Position numbers and translations under genes: made by a program. A model generated the notes under the pieces. That model did no database searches and was not told the DNA's origin. It worked only from the letters and a program-made list of their open reading frames with translations. Shown piece by piece: positions 1 through 9,244 of a stretch of DNA of 64,000 bases (positions are counted from its first letter, which is position 1; every line of letters begins with the position of its first letter). The stretch comes from Herbaspirillum huttiense (GTDB lineage: Bacteria; Pseudomonadota; Gammaproteobacteria; Burkholderiales; Burkholderiaceae_D): positions 3,038,001 through 3,102,000 of the forward strand of contig NZ_CP037993.1 of the NCBI RefSeq assembly GCF_004367745.1, in the 5' to 3' direction.

Positions 1-1
1 C

Positions 2-451
2 GTGCTGGCTTCCAGCGCACCGGCTTCCTTCGCTGCCACCGCCAGCGGCACGCTGACCATCAGCGCCTCGGTGGTCGCCGCCTGCACCGTGGTCGGCTCG
101 GCCATCGCCTTCGGCGCCTACACCCAGAGCGTGGTCAACCAGTCCGGCACCATCACCGTGCTGTGCACCAACGGCACCGCCTACAACGTCGGTCTGGACG
201 CCGGCACCGGCACCGGGGCCAGCGTGAGCAACCGCAAGATGAGCGCAGCCGGCGGCGGCACCCTGAACTATGCGCTGTACCGCGATTCGGCCCGCAGCAA
301 CAACTGGGGTTCGACCATCGGCACGGATACCCTGACCGGCACCGGTTCCGGCCTGACCCAGACCCTGACCGTCTACGGCCAGATCCCGGCGGCCCAGACG
401 CCGCTGGCCGGTTCCTACTCGGATACCGTGACCGTGACGCTGACCTACTGA
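2..451 (+). CDS. Spore coat U domain protein, 5' end outside window
   Basis: The visible 149 residues are a small, Gly/Thr/Ser-rich, beta-rich secreted domain of the spore-coat-U (SCPU) type, the family of Csu-like chaperone-usher pilus subunits. Two cysteines (in VVAACTVVGS and TVLCTNG) fit the family disulphide, and the protein ends in alternating beta-strand residues (DTVTVTLTY). The first visible residues (LASSAPASFAA) look like the end of a signal peptide, so the true start probably lies upstream and the GTG at base 2 is likely an internal valine. It would be exported to the cell surface. Usher and chaperone genes cannot be seen. Confidence 0.72.
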   Translation: MLASSAPASFAATASGTLTISASVVAACTVVGSAIAFGAYTQSVVNQSGTITVLCTNGTAYNVGLDAGTGTGASVSNRKMSAAGGGTLNYALYRDSARSNNWGSTIGTDTLTGTGSGLTQTLTVYGQIPAAQTPLAGSYSDTVTVTLTY

Positions 452-618
452 ACGACGGAAGTATTCAAGGATTCAAGGATTGAACGCTGACAGGATGGCC
501 TGACGCGCTTTTGACACAAGGATTGCACTGCAAGCATTGCGCTGCAGCTTGACGATCCTGCAAGGCGCGGACTACAACATCAGCTGCGATGCATACCGGG
601 GAAACCGGAGGGGGTGGG

Positions 619-653
619 CGGTGTACTTCATGATGAAGTACACCGTTTTTTTT
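619..653 (+). terminator. Strong intrinsic terminator
   Basis: A perfect 12-bp stem (CGGTGTACTTCA with its complement, 619-630 and 634-645) with a 3-nt loop is followed by eight T on the plus strand. It would end transcription from the SCPU gene before the convergent gene at 694-3,276. Confidence 0.9.
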
Positions 654-693
654 CATCCGCCGAGGCGTGGCTTGGCGCGTCGGCCTGATACGT

Positions 694-3276
694 TCATGCA
701 GGGAATACGGACTGCACCAGCGCCGCCTGCTGGGTATAGTGGCGGGCCTTGGACGCCGTCGGACCGGCATCGGTATCCGGCCGTGTTACGGCCCGCAGAC
801 GCACCTGCAACGGCAAGGCCGCTTCGATGGCATCCCGTACGCACAGCCAGGCCCCCTGCTTGCGCTCTTCCTCCTGTACCCAGATCACTTCCTCCAGCTG
901 CGGATAGCTGCGCAAGACAGCACCCAGCCTGTCTTGGGGGAAGGGATGCAGCTGCTCCACGGTCAGCAGGACAGTGCGCGTGTCGCCCGCCTTGCGGCGG
1001 CCGTCGGCCAGGTCGTAGCAAACCTTGCCACTGCACAAGACCACCCGCTGCACCTGTGCGGCCGGCGGCGCATCGGCATCCTCCACCAGCGGCTGGAAGT
1101 CCCCCTGCAACAGGGCCGACAAGGGCGACTGCGAACGCACTTCGCCATGCAGCACCGATTTGGGGGTGAAGACCACCAGCGGACGGTCGCCCTGCAGTGC
1201 CTGCTGACGCAGCAGGTGGAACCACTGCGCCGAACTGGACGGATACGCCACGCGCATGTTCTCCTGCGCGCACAGCAGCAGCATCCGGCTGAGGTAGCCG
1301 GTCGAGTGCTCCGGCCCCACGCCTTCATAGCCGTGCGGCAGCAGCACGGTCAGCGCCGAGGGGTAGCCCCATTTGCCGCGACCGGAGGCGATGAACTGGT
1401 CGATCATGATCTGGGCCCCGTTGACGAAGTCGCCGAACTGGGCCTCCCAGATGACCATCGCACCGGGCCCCGCCTGTACGCTGAATCCATATTCGAAGCC
1501 AACCACTGCCTCTTCACTCAGCGGTGAATTGACCACCTCCAGCGCCGTACCGGGCGCAGCCACCTGGCGCAGCGGCCAGAAGGCCTGCTGCACGCCTTGC
1601 GCCGCGTCGATCGCATGCCAGACGGCGTGCCGCTGCATGAAGGTGCCGCGTTGCACATCCATACCGGAAATGCGCAGCCCCTGCCCTTCCCACAGCAAGG
1701 AGGCATAGGCCATGTTTTCGGCGAAATTCCAGCTGCACGCGTGATCGCTGGAGCTGACGCTGTCCTGCCACTGCGCAATCAGCCGCGTGACTGCAGGATG
1801 TGCAGCAAAGCCTTCCGGCAAGCGCGTCATGCGTTCCACGAACTGGCGCAGGCGCAGCAGGTCCGGCGCGTCGGGCTTGACGGCCAAGGCGGGGGCCCTC
1901 GGTTGCGCCGCCGGGGCGGATGGACAACTGTTGCGGAAGCTTGCGAGCACTTGCTGGCTGCTCACCGCCAGCAGCGTCGCGCCGTCGTCCGAACCGGGCC
2001 ACCCGGCCTGGGCATAGAGCTGCGTGACCGGCGGATGCTTGTCGATGAACCCGTGCAGCAGGGGCTGGGTCACGGTCGCCGTATCCTGTTCGGCATGCCC
2101 CCAGCGACGATAGCCGACCAGGTCGATCACCACATCGGCGCCAAACTGCATGCGATAGTCGAAAGCGATCCGCGCGGCACGCAGTACCGCCTCCGGCTGG
2201 TCGGCGTTGACGTGCAGCACTGGCGCGCCGACGATGCGGGCGATGTCGGTGCAGTAGCCATGATTGAGGGGATCGAGCGGATTGGGCGTGGTGAAGCCGA
2301 TCTGGTTGTTGACGATCACGTGGACCGTGCCGCCCACGCTGTAACCCGGATGCAGGGATAGCTTGAGCGACTCCATCACCACGCCCTGGCCGCAGAAGGC
2401 AGCATCGCCATGGATCACTACCGAGGCCGGCATGGGTGATTGCGGATGCGCACTGCGGTAGCCGCGCACCATGCCCAGCAGCACCGGATAGGCGCTTTCC
2501 AGATGGGAGGGATTGTGCGCCATGAACAGACCCAGCTGACCATGGGCAGTGGTGCGCACGGTTTCGGCTCCCAGATGGTAAGGCAGATCCACTGCGCCGG
2601 CTGCTGCTGCGGTCGTGCTCGCCGCGTCGAAATACGCCACGATATCGGCCGCCGGCATCTGCATCAGGTTCACCAGCAGGTTGAGACGGCCGCGATGCGG
2701 CATGGCCAGGAACAATTGCTCCAGCTGATAGAAACTGCTGCGCTCGGCCAGCGCATCCATCAGTACCAGCAGCGCTTCGCAGCCTTCCAGCGAAAAGCGC
2801 TTGGCGTGCGGATAATCTTGCTGCAGGTAGTGCTCCCACTGTTCGGCGGCAGCCAGCCGGGCCAGGATGGCGGCGCGCTCGGCAGTTGCAGGATCGGCAC
2901 CCGGGTCGCGCGCGGCCAGGCGTGCAAACAGCCACTGGCGGCGGGACTCATCACGTACGCCACTGGCATCGAGGCCGAGCGGGCCGCAATACAGCCGACT
3001 CAGAAAATGCGTCAATTCCTTCACATTGGTGAGGCCCAGCCCCTCCAGAAAGCGGTGCTGGCCCAGCGCCAGGTCCTCATCCTTCAGATCGTGGTGTTGG
3101 GGCAGCAAGGCAGGGATCTCGGGCACCGAGAGCGTGCCCAGAGGATCGATGTCAGCGATCCGGTAACCCTCATGGCGATAGGCCTCGATGAAGGATTGTA
3201 TGCGGGCGTGGGCCAGGGCCTGGCGCGCATCGGACGTCTGCTCGGTGCTGCCGGCGGGGGAATGGTGGAGCGTCAT
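694..3276 (-). CDS. 2-oxoglutarate dehydrogenase E1-like protein (SucA paralogue)
   Basis: This 860-residue thiamin-diphosphate enzyme has clear 2-oxoacid dehydrogenase E1 motifs of the SucA type: MPHRGRLN, a GDAAFCGQG diphosphate-binding segment, VNNQIGFTTPN and a C-terminal KQGAWL segment. Canonical SucA has about 930-950 residues. Here homology begins at a stretch like FIEAYRHEGYRIADIDPLG, so the N-terminal region of about 80-100 residues that binds E2 in the OGDH complex is missing. I chose the ATG at 3,276 because GAAAGG lies just upstream; an in-frame start at 3,345 lacks that support. No E2 (sucB) or E3 gene is adjacent, so it is an orphan E1. Its substrate cannot be read from the sequence. 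Confidence 0.85.
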   Translation of the reverse strand: MTLHHSPAGSTEQTSDARQALAHARIQSFIEAYRHEGYRIADIDPLGTLSVPEIPALLPQHHDLKDEDLALGQHRFLEGLGLTNVKELTHFLSRLYCGPLGLDASGVRDESRRQWLFARLAARDPGADPATAERAAILARLAAAEQWEHYLQQDYPHAKRFSLEGCEALLVLMDALAERSSFYQLEQLFLAMPHRGRLNLLVNLMQMPAADIVAYFDAASTTAAAAGAVDLPYHLGAETVRTTAHGQLGLFMAHNPSHLESAYPVLLGMVRGYRSAHPQSPMPASVVIHGDAAFCGQGVVMESLKLSLHPGYSVGGTVHVIVNNQIGFTTPNPLDPLNHGYCTDIARIVGAPVLHVNADQPEAVLRAARIAFDYRMQFGADVVIDLVGYRRWGHAEQDTATVTQPLLHGFIDKHPPVTQLYAQAGWPGSDDGATLLAVSSQQVLASFRNSCPSAPAAQPRAPALAVKPDAPDLLRLRQFVERMTRLPEGFAAHPAVTRLIAQWQDSVSSSDHACSWNFAENMAYASLLWEGQGLRISGMDVQRGTFMQRHAVWHAIDAAQGVQQAFWPLRQVAAPGTALEVVNSPLSEEAVVGFEYGFSVQAGPGAMVIWEAQFGDFVNGAQIMIDQFIASGRGKWGYPSALTVLLPHGYEGVGPEHSTGYLSRMLLLCAQENMRVAYPSSSAQWFHLLRQQALQGDRPLVVFTPKSVLHGEVRSQSPLSALLQGDFQPLVEDADAPPAAQVQRVVLCSGKVCYDLADGRRKAGDTRTVLLTVEQLHPFPQDRLGAVLRSYPQLEEVIWVQEEERKQGAWLCVRDAIEAALPLQVRLRAVTRPDTDAGPTASKARHYTQQAALVQSVFPA

Positions 3277-3510
3277 GGCTAACCTTTCGGGGCTGGGTCG
3301 GGGGCGGACTGCGTGCAGCGCCCTGAGCAGCGGCGACGCACGCAACGGACGTGTCCGCTCCTGCCAGCCGGCTGCCAGGCCTTTTCAGGCCGGGTGCGGC
3401 AGCAGCGTGCAGGGGGACACTTTGTTGTTGTCGCGCCCGGCGTGACGAAGCGGGCGCGGTCTCCTCGCAGATACCGGTTCAGGCGGCAGGCACGCCGCCC
3501 GGGTGAAGCA

Positions 3511-5154
3511 TCAGCCCTGGATCAGCGACAGCTCGGGCTGGATGACCTTTTCGCGCGGACCTTTGCGCGAGGAAGCGGCATGGCCGCCAGCTTGGCCGTT
3601 GGCCAGCAACTCGCTGAGCCGGAAGCGGCCCATCAGCGCCGACAGCTGCTCGGCCTGGGATTGCAGTGCCTGGGAGGCGGCCGCATTCTGTTCCACCAGG
3701 GCCGAGTTTTCCTGGGTCATCTGGTCCATCTGGCTGATGGCCTGGTTGATCTGCTCGATGCCCTCGCTTTGCTCCTTGCTGGAGGCGCTGATATCGGTGA
3801 TGAGGTCGGTGGCGTGCTTGATGCTGGCGATGACTTCATCGATGGTGGCGACGGTCTGCTCGACGATGCTGCTGCCGGCCTTCACATGACCGACCGAGCC
3901 TTCGATGAGCGACTTGATTTCCTTGGCGGCCACGGCACTGCGCTGGGCCAGGCCGCGCACTTCGCTGGCCACCACCGCAAAGCCACGTCCGTGCTCGCCG
4001 GCGCGGGCCGCTTCCACGGCCGCGTTCAGCGCCAGCAGGTTGGTCTGGAAGGCGATGCCATCGATGACCGTGATGATGTCGGCGATCTTGCCGGAGGAGG
4101 TGCTGATGGCGGTCATGATGTTGACCACCTGCTCCACCGAGGCACCACCGCGTACCGCGACATCCGAGGCGGAGACTGCCAGTTCGCTGGCCTGGCGGGC
4201 ATTGTCGGCATTCTGGCGCACGGCCGAGGTCAGCTGCTCCATGGCGGAAGCGGTTTCTTCCAGCGAGCTGGCCTGCTGTTCAGTGCGATCCGACAGGCTC
4301 AGGTTGCCTTGCGCCAGTTCGCGCGCGGCCATGTCGATGGCGGAGGTGCCATTGCGCACGTTGGAGACGGTATCGTGCAGGTTATCGCTCATGTGCTGCA
4401 GCGCCTGCAGCAGGCGGCTGATCTCGTCCTTGCCGGCAGCATTGAGGCGATAGGACAGGTCGCCCTGGGCCACCGCTTCGGCCAGCACCACGGCGTGGCG
4501 CACGGGGGCGGTAATGGAGCGCGTGATGAGCACGCCGATCACCGACGCCAGTACCACGGCCACGGCGGCCAGCACGATCATCTGGATCACGGCCAGGTGG
4601 CCGTCCACAGCGACCTGGCGGGAATCTTCGACCATTTCCTGGGCCAGCGAATTGACCATCTTGTCGACCATGACGAAGTACTCCGTCTGCAGGCGCGCCA
4701 GATCGCCCTGGAAGAGCGTGGTCGCCTCGGCGCGTTCGCCGGTCTTCATCAATTCGAAGAACTTGCGCACGGCTACGCCGTAGGCCGAGCGGGCGGTGGT
4801 CTGCTCGGCGTAGAGCGCTTTGGTCTTGTCGGAATCGAGCATGCCTTCGAGCTGCTTGTAGGCCTCGGTGTTGGCCTTTCGCAGGCCGGCGTACTCATCC
4901 ATGTACTTCACCGAAGCCTCAGGCGTGGTCGCCAGCAGGATGTTGGACAGCACCGCATTGGCCTTGTAGCCATTGTTCTTGATCTGGTTGCTCAAGGCGA
5001 TGAGCTGGTACTTCTCGTTGACGATGCTGTTGATTTCAGCGTTGTTGGAAGACTGGTTCCTGACGCCGACCATGGCCGTCACCATGATCAGCAGCAAGAC
5101 TACTGCAAAAGCGCCGCCCAGGCGGACGCCAATGTTGAAATTGGCGAGCTTCAT
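3511..5154 (-). CDS. Methyl-accepting chemotaxis protein
   Basis: This 547-residue inner-membrane chemoreceptor has TM1 at about residues 12-30, a periplasmic four-helix-type sensor domain, TM2 at about 188-210, a HAMP domain and a long cytoplasmic coiled coil. The signalling tip shows [19 protein letters not shown] and [12 protein letters not shown], the region that contacts CheW and CheA. No C-terminal NWETF-type CheR-binding pentapeptide is present. The ATG at 5,154 follows a GGGGG ribosome-binding sequence; the longer frame to 5,253 has no membrane-protein character at its N-terminus. The ligand is unknown. I recognised no FliA-type promoter upstream. Confidence 0.93.
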   Translation of the reverse strand: MKLANFNIGVRLGGAFAVVLLLIMVTAMVGVRNQSSNNAEINSIVNEKYQLIALSNQIKNNGYKANAVLSNILLATTPEASVKYMDEYAGLRKANTEAYKQLEGMLDSDKTKALYAEQTTARSAYGVAVRKFFELMKTGERAEATTLFQGDLARLQTEYFVMVDKMVNSLAQEMVEDSRQVAVDGHLAVIQMIVLAAVAVVLASVIGVLITRSITAPVRHAVVLAEAVAQGDLSYRLNAAGKDEISRLLQALQHMSDNLHDTVSNVRNGTSAIDMAARELAQGNLSLSDRTEQQASSLEETASAMEQLTSAVRQNADNARQASELAVSASDVAVRGGASVEQVVNIMTAISTSSGKIADIITVIDGIAFQTNLLALNAAVEAARAGEHGRGFAVVASEVRGLAQRSAVAAKEIKSLIEGSVGHVKAGSSIVEQTVATIDEVIASIKHATDLITDISASSKEQSEGIEQINQAISQMDQMTQENSALVEQNAAASQALQSQAEQLSALMGRFRLSELLANGQAGGHAASSRKGPREKVIQPELSLIQG

Positions 5155-5545
5155 CGCTACCCCCTTGTTTATCCCATTTGATGCCCACGTGCAGGCCCTG
5201 GCTGGACGACTTTGCCCCGAGTCGTCGTAGATTGCCCTGCGTGCCCATGACACTGCACCACTTTGCGAATCCGCAATGCGTCTCTTGGGTTCTCTTCACA
5301 TCTTTGGGGAGCGGCTTGTGCCCTTCTTCCTCGGCCTGCTTGCAGGGGCCGGGTTCCCTCAAAAACATTGTGTGCCCCGGCTGTGCCGGTCTCCTGTTTT
5401 TTGAGAAATTGCAAATTCCGCTTCAGTGTAAACATTTCCGTGGAGAAAAGTACTTGAAACTCACATTTATTTGATACGTGTCGCGTAATTTTGTCAGGAG
5501 AGACAAATGATGCCACCGGGTGGGAAATGATGAGTGGAGTGAAGC
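5155..5545. other. Non-coding stretch upstream of the chemoreceptor
   Basis: About 390 bases hold the leader and promoter region of the minus-strand chemoreceptor gene. The part around 5,400-5,510 is AT-rich, fitting a promoter. I see no convincing gene here. Confidence 0.5.
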
Positions 5546-5619
5546 TTTTTGCTGCGCAAAAACAAAAACGCCCCGTTCTTGCGAACGAGGCGTTTTATTT
5601 GGCGGAGCGGACGGGGCTC
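5546..5619 (-). repeat. Direct repeat copy 1: terminator plus tRNA-Asp 3'-end remnant
   Basis: These 74 bases match 5,712-5,785 by eye without a mismatch. They contain a second copy of the tRNA-Asp terminator hairpin and the last roughly 20 bases of tRNA-Asp including CCA, after which similarity stops. This is a tRNA-gene fragment, not a second functional tRNA. Confidence 0.9.
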
Positions 5620-5640
5620 TCCTACACAGGCGCAGGCCGC

Positions 5641-5662
5641 GGAATCGCTTGCAAGCGATTCC
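5641..5662. repeat. Perfect 22-bp palindrome
   Basis: GGAATCGCTTG is followed directly by its reverse complement. It lies between the two copies of the 74-bp repeat and may be a REP-like intergenic palindrome. Confidence 0.75.
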
Positions 5663-5676
5663 CTTCTCGCCCCGCC

Positions 5677-5698
5677 GGGAGCCGCGCAGGCGGCTCCC
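5677..5698. repeat. 9-bp stem hairpin
   Basis: GGGAGCCGC, loop GCAG, GCGGCTCCC. It sits 14 bases after the 22-bp palindrome, so the spacer between the direct repeats carries two hairpins. Confidence 0.7.
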
Positions 5699-5711
5699 TC
5701 CGCTCCGCATG

Positions 5712-5785
5712 TTTTTGCTGCGCAAAAACAAAAACGCCCCGTTCTTGCGAACGAGGCGTTTTATTTGGCGGAGCGGACGGGGCTC
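5712..5785 (-). repeat. Direct repeat copy 2 (within intact tRNA-Asp locus)
   Basis: This is the copy that continues into the complete tRNA-Asp gene. It holds the gene's 3' end and its terminator; the partner lies 166 bases to the left. Confidence 0.9.
5724..5762 (-). terminator. Intrinsic terminator after tRNA-Asp
   Basis: A 14-position stem with one mismatch (5,731-5,744 with 5,749-5,762, loop of four) is followed on the minus strand by T-rich sequence. It would end the tRNA-Val/tRNA-Asp transcript. An identical hairpin lies at about 5,565-5,596. Confidence 0.85.
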
Positions 5786-5842
5786 GAACCCGCGACCCCC
5801 GGCGTGACAGGCCGGTATTCTAACCAACTGAACTACCGCTCC
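5766..5842 (-). tRNA. tRNA-Asp (anticodon GTC)
   Basis: The 77-nt cloverleaf has an encoded CCA end. The acceptor stem is GGAGCGG with CCGCTCC, the anticodon loop is CTGTCAC giving GTC, and the T loop has GTTCGAG. It is 25 nt downstream of tRNA-Val on the same strand. Confidence 0.97.
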
Positions 5843-5867
5843 TAAACTGGTGCTGACTGCAAGATGC

Positions 5868-5943
5868 TGGTGGGCGCTGAGAGGCTCGAACTCCCGACCT
5901 AAGCCTTGTAAGGGCTCCGCTCTACCAACTGAGCTAAGCGCCC
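5868..5943 (-). tRNA. tRNA-Val (anticodon TAC)
   Basis: The 76-nt cloverleaf has an encoded CCA end. The acceptor stem is GGGCGCT with AGCGCCC and the anticodon loop CTTACAA gives TAC. It is probably co-transcribed with tRNA-Asp downstream of hupB. Confidence 0.97.
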
Positions 5944-5993
5944 CGGCAAACTTGTCAGTCTCGTTGCTTTGTTACCGCAGCATCGAAAGAACA

Positions 5994-6266
5994 TTATTTT
6001 ATAGCATCTTTTAAAGCTTTGCCAGCTTTAAATTTAGGAACCTTCGATGCCTTGATTTTCAGCGCGGCGCCCGTCTGAGGATTGCGGCCCGTACGCGCCG
6101 CACGCTTGCCCACCGCAAAAGTGCCAAAACCCACCAGGGTGACCGTGCCGTTCTTCTTCAGCGTGGTCTTCACTGCACCAATGAATGCGTCTACTGCTCG
6201 TCCTGCTGCTGCCTTGGAGATGTCTGCCTCGCCGGCAATGTGCTCAATCAGTTCGCCTTTATTCAC
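5994..6266 (-). CDS. hupB: DNA-binding protein HU-beta
   Basis: This 90-residue protein has the full HU/IHF fold: N-terminal [11 protein letters not shown], the VGFGTFAV turn and the DNA-binding arm with [11 protein letters not shown] dimers bend and compact nucleoid DNA without strong sequence specificity. The length is exactly as expected. Its position just downstream of lon on the same strand is the classic lon-hupB arrangement. The terminator between them (6,501-6,529) implies its own promoter in the roughly 235-base gap. The two tRNA genes follow. Confidence 0.97.
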   Translation of the reverse strand: MNKGELIEHIAGEADISKAAAGRAVDAFIGAVKTTLKKNGTVTLVGFGTFAVGKRAARTGRNPQTGAALKIKASKVPKFKAGKALKDAIK

Positions 6267-6500
6267 TTACGCCCCTCGAACAAGTTTCTGGTTTGTTTGA
6301 TTTCAAACGACGGTGCCTCGGCTCCAACACAGCGCGACAGAGCCCTCCTCACCATCGCTTGCCTGACGGAAATTTTCCGCAGCGGCTATTAAACAAGTCC
6401 ATCAGCAGCACTGTCAAGCCAAGGTGCAACCATGACGCGATTTTCAGTGAGATTTTTTATTTCATTCCCATAGCCCGATACATGAATCCTTTTGGGACAT

Positions 6501-6529
6501 AAAAAAGGCACCTCAACTGAGGTGCCTTT
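6501..6529 (-). terminator. Intrinsic terminator of lon
   Basis: A perfect 11-bp stem (AAAGGCACCTC with GAGGTGCCTTT, loop of four) is followed by a T run in the minus direction. It lies 24 bases past the lon stop codon. Confidence 0.93.
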
Positions 6530-6552
6530 CAATGCGGATGACTCCCGCAGGA

Positions 6553-8961
6553 TCAATGCTTCACAACCGGATCCGTCGCGCCTTCCTTCGGCTTCACGGC
6601 TGCTTCGACGATCGCTTCCTCTTCCGTCAGCGGCACCGGCTGGCGTTCCAGTGCCACTTCCAGGACCTTGTCGATCCAGCGCACCGGAATGATCTCCAGC
6701 TTGTTCTTGACGTTGTCCGGGATCTCGGCCAGATCCTTCACATTCTGCTCAGGAATCAGCACGGTCTTGATGCCGCCGCGATGCGCCGCCAGCAGCTTTT
6801 CCTTCAGACCGCCGATGGGCAGCACCTCGCCGCGCAGCGTGATTTCACCGGTCATCGCCACATCAGCACGCACCGGAATGCCGCTGAAGATGGACACCAG
6901 CGCCGTGGTCATCGCAATACCGGCCGACGGACCATCCTTGGGCGTCGCACCTTCCGGCACGTGGATGTGGATGTCGCTCTTCTCGAACACCTCATTCTTG
7001 ATGCCCAGCTTGCGGGCACGGCTGCGAACCACGGTACGGGCAGCCTCGATCGATTCCTTCATCACGTCGCCCAGGGTACCGGTGCGGATGATCTGGCCCT
7101 TGCCGGGCATGTTCACCGCTTCGATGGTCAGCAGGTCGCCGCCGACTTCGGTCCAGGCCAGGCCGACCACCTGGCCGATCTGGTTTTCCTTCTCGGCCAT
7201 GCCGAAGTCATAACGACGCACGCCCAGGAACTTGTCCAGGTTGCGCGAGGTGACGGTGACCTTCTTCTCCTGCTTCTTCAGCAGCAGCAGCTTGACCACC
7301 TTGCGGCAGATCTTCGAGACTTCGCGTTCCAGCGAACGCACACCGGCTTCACGGGTGTAGTAGCGGATGATGTCGCGGATGGCGGACTCGGCCACGCTGA
7401 TCTCGCCTTCCTTCAGGCCGTTGTTCTTGATCTGCTTGGGCAGCAGGTAACGCTGCGCAATGCTGGTCTTCTCGTCCTCGGTGTAACCCGACAGGCGGAT
7501 CACTTCCATCCGATCCAGCAGCGCCGGCGGGATGTTGAAGGAATTCGAAGTCGCCACGAACATCACGTCCGACAAGTCGAAATCAACTTCGATGTAGTGG
7601 TCGGAGAAGGTGTGGTTCTGCTCCGGATCCAGCACTTCCAGCAGGGCCGACGAAGGATCGCCACGGAAATCCATCCCCAGCTTGTCGATTTCATCCAGCA
7701 GGAACAGCGGGTTGCGCACGCCGACCTTGGACAGGCTCTGCAGGATCTTGCCCGGCATGGAACCGATGTAGGTGCGGCGGTGGCCACGGATCTCGGCTTC
7801 ATCACGCACGCCACCCAGGGCCATGCGCACGAACTTGCGGTTCGTCGCCCGGGCGATGGATTGGCCCAGCGAGGTCTTGCCCACGCCCGGGGGACCGACG
7901 AAGCACAGGATCGGTGCCTTCAGCTTGTCCACGCGCTGTTGCACGGCGAGGTATTCCAGAATGCGTTCCTTGACCTTCTCCAGGCCATAGTGATCGCCTT
8001 CCAGCACCTTCTCGGCATTGGTCAGGTCGTTGTTGACCTTGGACTTCTTCTTCCAAGGCAGCGCCACCAGGGTGTCGATATAGTTGCGCACCACGGTCGC
8101 TTCGGCCGACATGGGCGACATGAGCTTGAGCTTCTTCAGCTCGGATTGCGCCTTTTCCAGAGCTTCCTTGGGCATCTTGGCAGCGGCGATCTTCTTTTCC
8201 AGCTCTTCCAGATCGGCACCGTCTTCGCCTTCGCCCAGTTCCTTCTGGATGGCCTTGACCTGTTCGTTCAGGTAGTACTCGCGCTGCGACTTTTCCATCT
8301 GGCGCTTGACGCGCCCACGGATGCGCTTTTCCACCTGCAGGATGTCCAGTTCGCCTTCCAGCTGGCCCAGCAGATGCTCGTAGCGCTTGGTGACGTTGAA
8401 GATCTCCAGGATCACCTGCTTCTGCTCCAGCTTCAGCGGCAGATGCGCGGCGATGGTGTCGGCCAGACGGCCGGCGTCATCAATACCGGCCAGCGAGGTC
8501 AGGATCTCGGGCGGGATCTTCTTGTTCAGCTTCACGTACTGGTCGAACTGCTGCACGATGGTACGGCGCATGGCTTCAACTTCAGCCTCATCGCCCTGCT
8601 CGGATTCGACCGGGGTCAGGTCGGCGACGAAGTGGGTTTCCAGTTCGCTGATGTGATGGATGCGGGCACGCTGCGCGCCTTCGACCAGCACCTTGACGGT
8701 ACCGTCAGGCAGCTTCAGCATCTGCAGGATATTGGCCACGCAGCCAATTTCATAAATGTCTTCGGCCGAAGGCTCATCCTTGGCGGCGGCCTTCTGGGCT
8801 GCCAGCATGATGCTCTTGCCCTGCTCCATGGCCGCTTCCAGCGCCTTGATCGACTTCGGGCGGCCGACGAAGAGCGGAATCACCATATGCGGGAAGACAA
8901 CCACATCCCGTAAGGGCAACAGCGGCAATTGCGATTGTTCTGTGAGTATAGGAGTCGTCAT
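6553..8961 (-). CDS. lon: ATP-dependent protease Lon
   Basis: This 802-residue cytosolic serine protease/AAA+ ATPase degrades misfolded and regulatory proteins. In order it shows the N-terminal LON substrate-binding domain (LPLLPLRDVVVFPHMVIPL), a coiled-coil linker, the AAA+ module with Walker A GPPGVGKT and Walker B FLLDEIDK, and the protease domain with the catalytic serine in KDGPSAGIAM. The length is typical of LonA. I chose the ATG at 8,961, preceded by AAGG; the longer frame to 9,018 lacks family homology. It lies between clpX and hupB. Confidence 0.98.
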   Translation of the reverse strand: MTTPILTEQSQLPLLPLRDVVVFPHMVIPLFVGRPKSIKALEAAMEQGKSIMLAAQKAAAKDEPSAEDIYEIGCVANILQMLKLPDGTVKVLVEGAQRARIHHISELETHFVADLTPVESEQGDEAEVEAMRRTIVQQFDQYVKLNKKIPPEILTSLAGIDDAGRLADTIAAHLPLKLEQKQVILEIFNVTKRYEHLLGQLEGELDILQVEKRIRGRVKRQMEKSQREYYLNEQVKAIQKELGEGEDGADLEELEKKIAAAKMPKEALEKAQSELKKLKLMSPMSAEATVVRNYIDTLVALPWKKKSKVNNDLTNAEKVLEGDHYGLEKVKERILEYLAVQQRVDKLKAPILCFVGPPGVGKTSLGQSIARATNRKFVRMALGGVRDEAEIRGHRRTYIGSMPGKILQSLSKVGVRNPLFLLDEIDKLGMDFRGDPSSALLEVLDPEQNHTFSDHYIEVDFDLSDVMFVATSNSFNIPPALLDRMEVIRLSGYTEDEKTSIAQRYLLPKQIKNNGLKEGEISVAESAIRDIIRYYTREAGVRSLEREVSKICRKVVKLLLLKKQEKKVTVTSRNLDKFLGVRRYDFGMAEKENQIGQVVGLAWTEVGGDLLTIEAVNMPGKGQIIRTGTLGDVMKESIEAARTVVRSRARKLGIKNEVFEKSDIHIHVPEGATPKDGPSAGIAMTTALVSIFSGIPVRADVAMTGEITLRGEVLPIGGLKEKLLAAHRGGIKTVLIPEQNVKDLAEIPDNVKNKLEIIPVRWIDKVLEVALERQPVPLTEEEAIVEAAVKPKEGATDPVVKH

Positions 8962-9071
8962 GGCGGGCCTTATCAATAAGTACTGTGAATGATGTTGGCA
9001 CGAGTGACCAAAACACAAGTCCGGTGGAAGAAATATTCACCAGCTGCGCGTTGTCATGATCGCAACAAAAT

Positions 9072-9109
9072 AAAAAAGCCACACGCGAAGCTAGCTCCGG
9101 GTGGCTTTT
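9072..9109 (-). terminator. Terminator between clpX and lon
   Basis: A 9-bp stem (AAAAGCCAC with GTGGCTTTT) with a GC-rich loop of about 18 bases ends in T-rich sequence on the minus strand. It suggests that lon has its own promoter. Confidence 0.8.
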
Positions 9110-9186
9110 CGATGGAAGCCAGTTATGTGCGCCGGTTTATTTTACCGTGTTTGCGGTGACCGGACTTCGTGGTGGCTTCTTGCTTC

Positions 9187-9211
9187 CGGAAGGCCCCACT
9201 CGAGGGCCTTC
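9187..9211. other. Hairpin downstream of clpX
   Basis: GGAAGGCCC and GGGCCTTCC form a perfect 9-bp stem with a 7-nt loop. No strong T run follows on the minus strand, so it may be a transcript-stabilising hairpin rather than a terminator. Confidence 0.55.
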
Positions 9212-9244
9212 CTTTTACTGCTCTTTACATCAATTGCCGGGCAA

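Noticed and set aside
5546-5785. Possible CRISPR array
   Set aside because: Only two repeat copies of 74 bp, which are tRNA and terminator sequence, with no regular short spacers.
5423-5827. Minus-strand frame across the tRNA-Asp repeats
   Set aside because: It is read through tRNA and terminator sequence and has a repetitive, unrelated composition.
6532-8913. Very long open frame on the plus strand opposite lon
   Set aside because: It is the antisense shadow of a high-GC gene. The encoded protein is rich in His, Gln and Arg with no family similarity, while lon on the other strand is certain.
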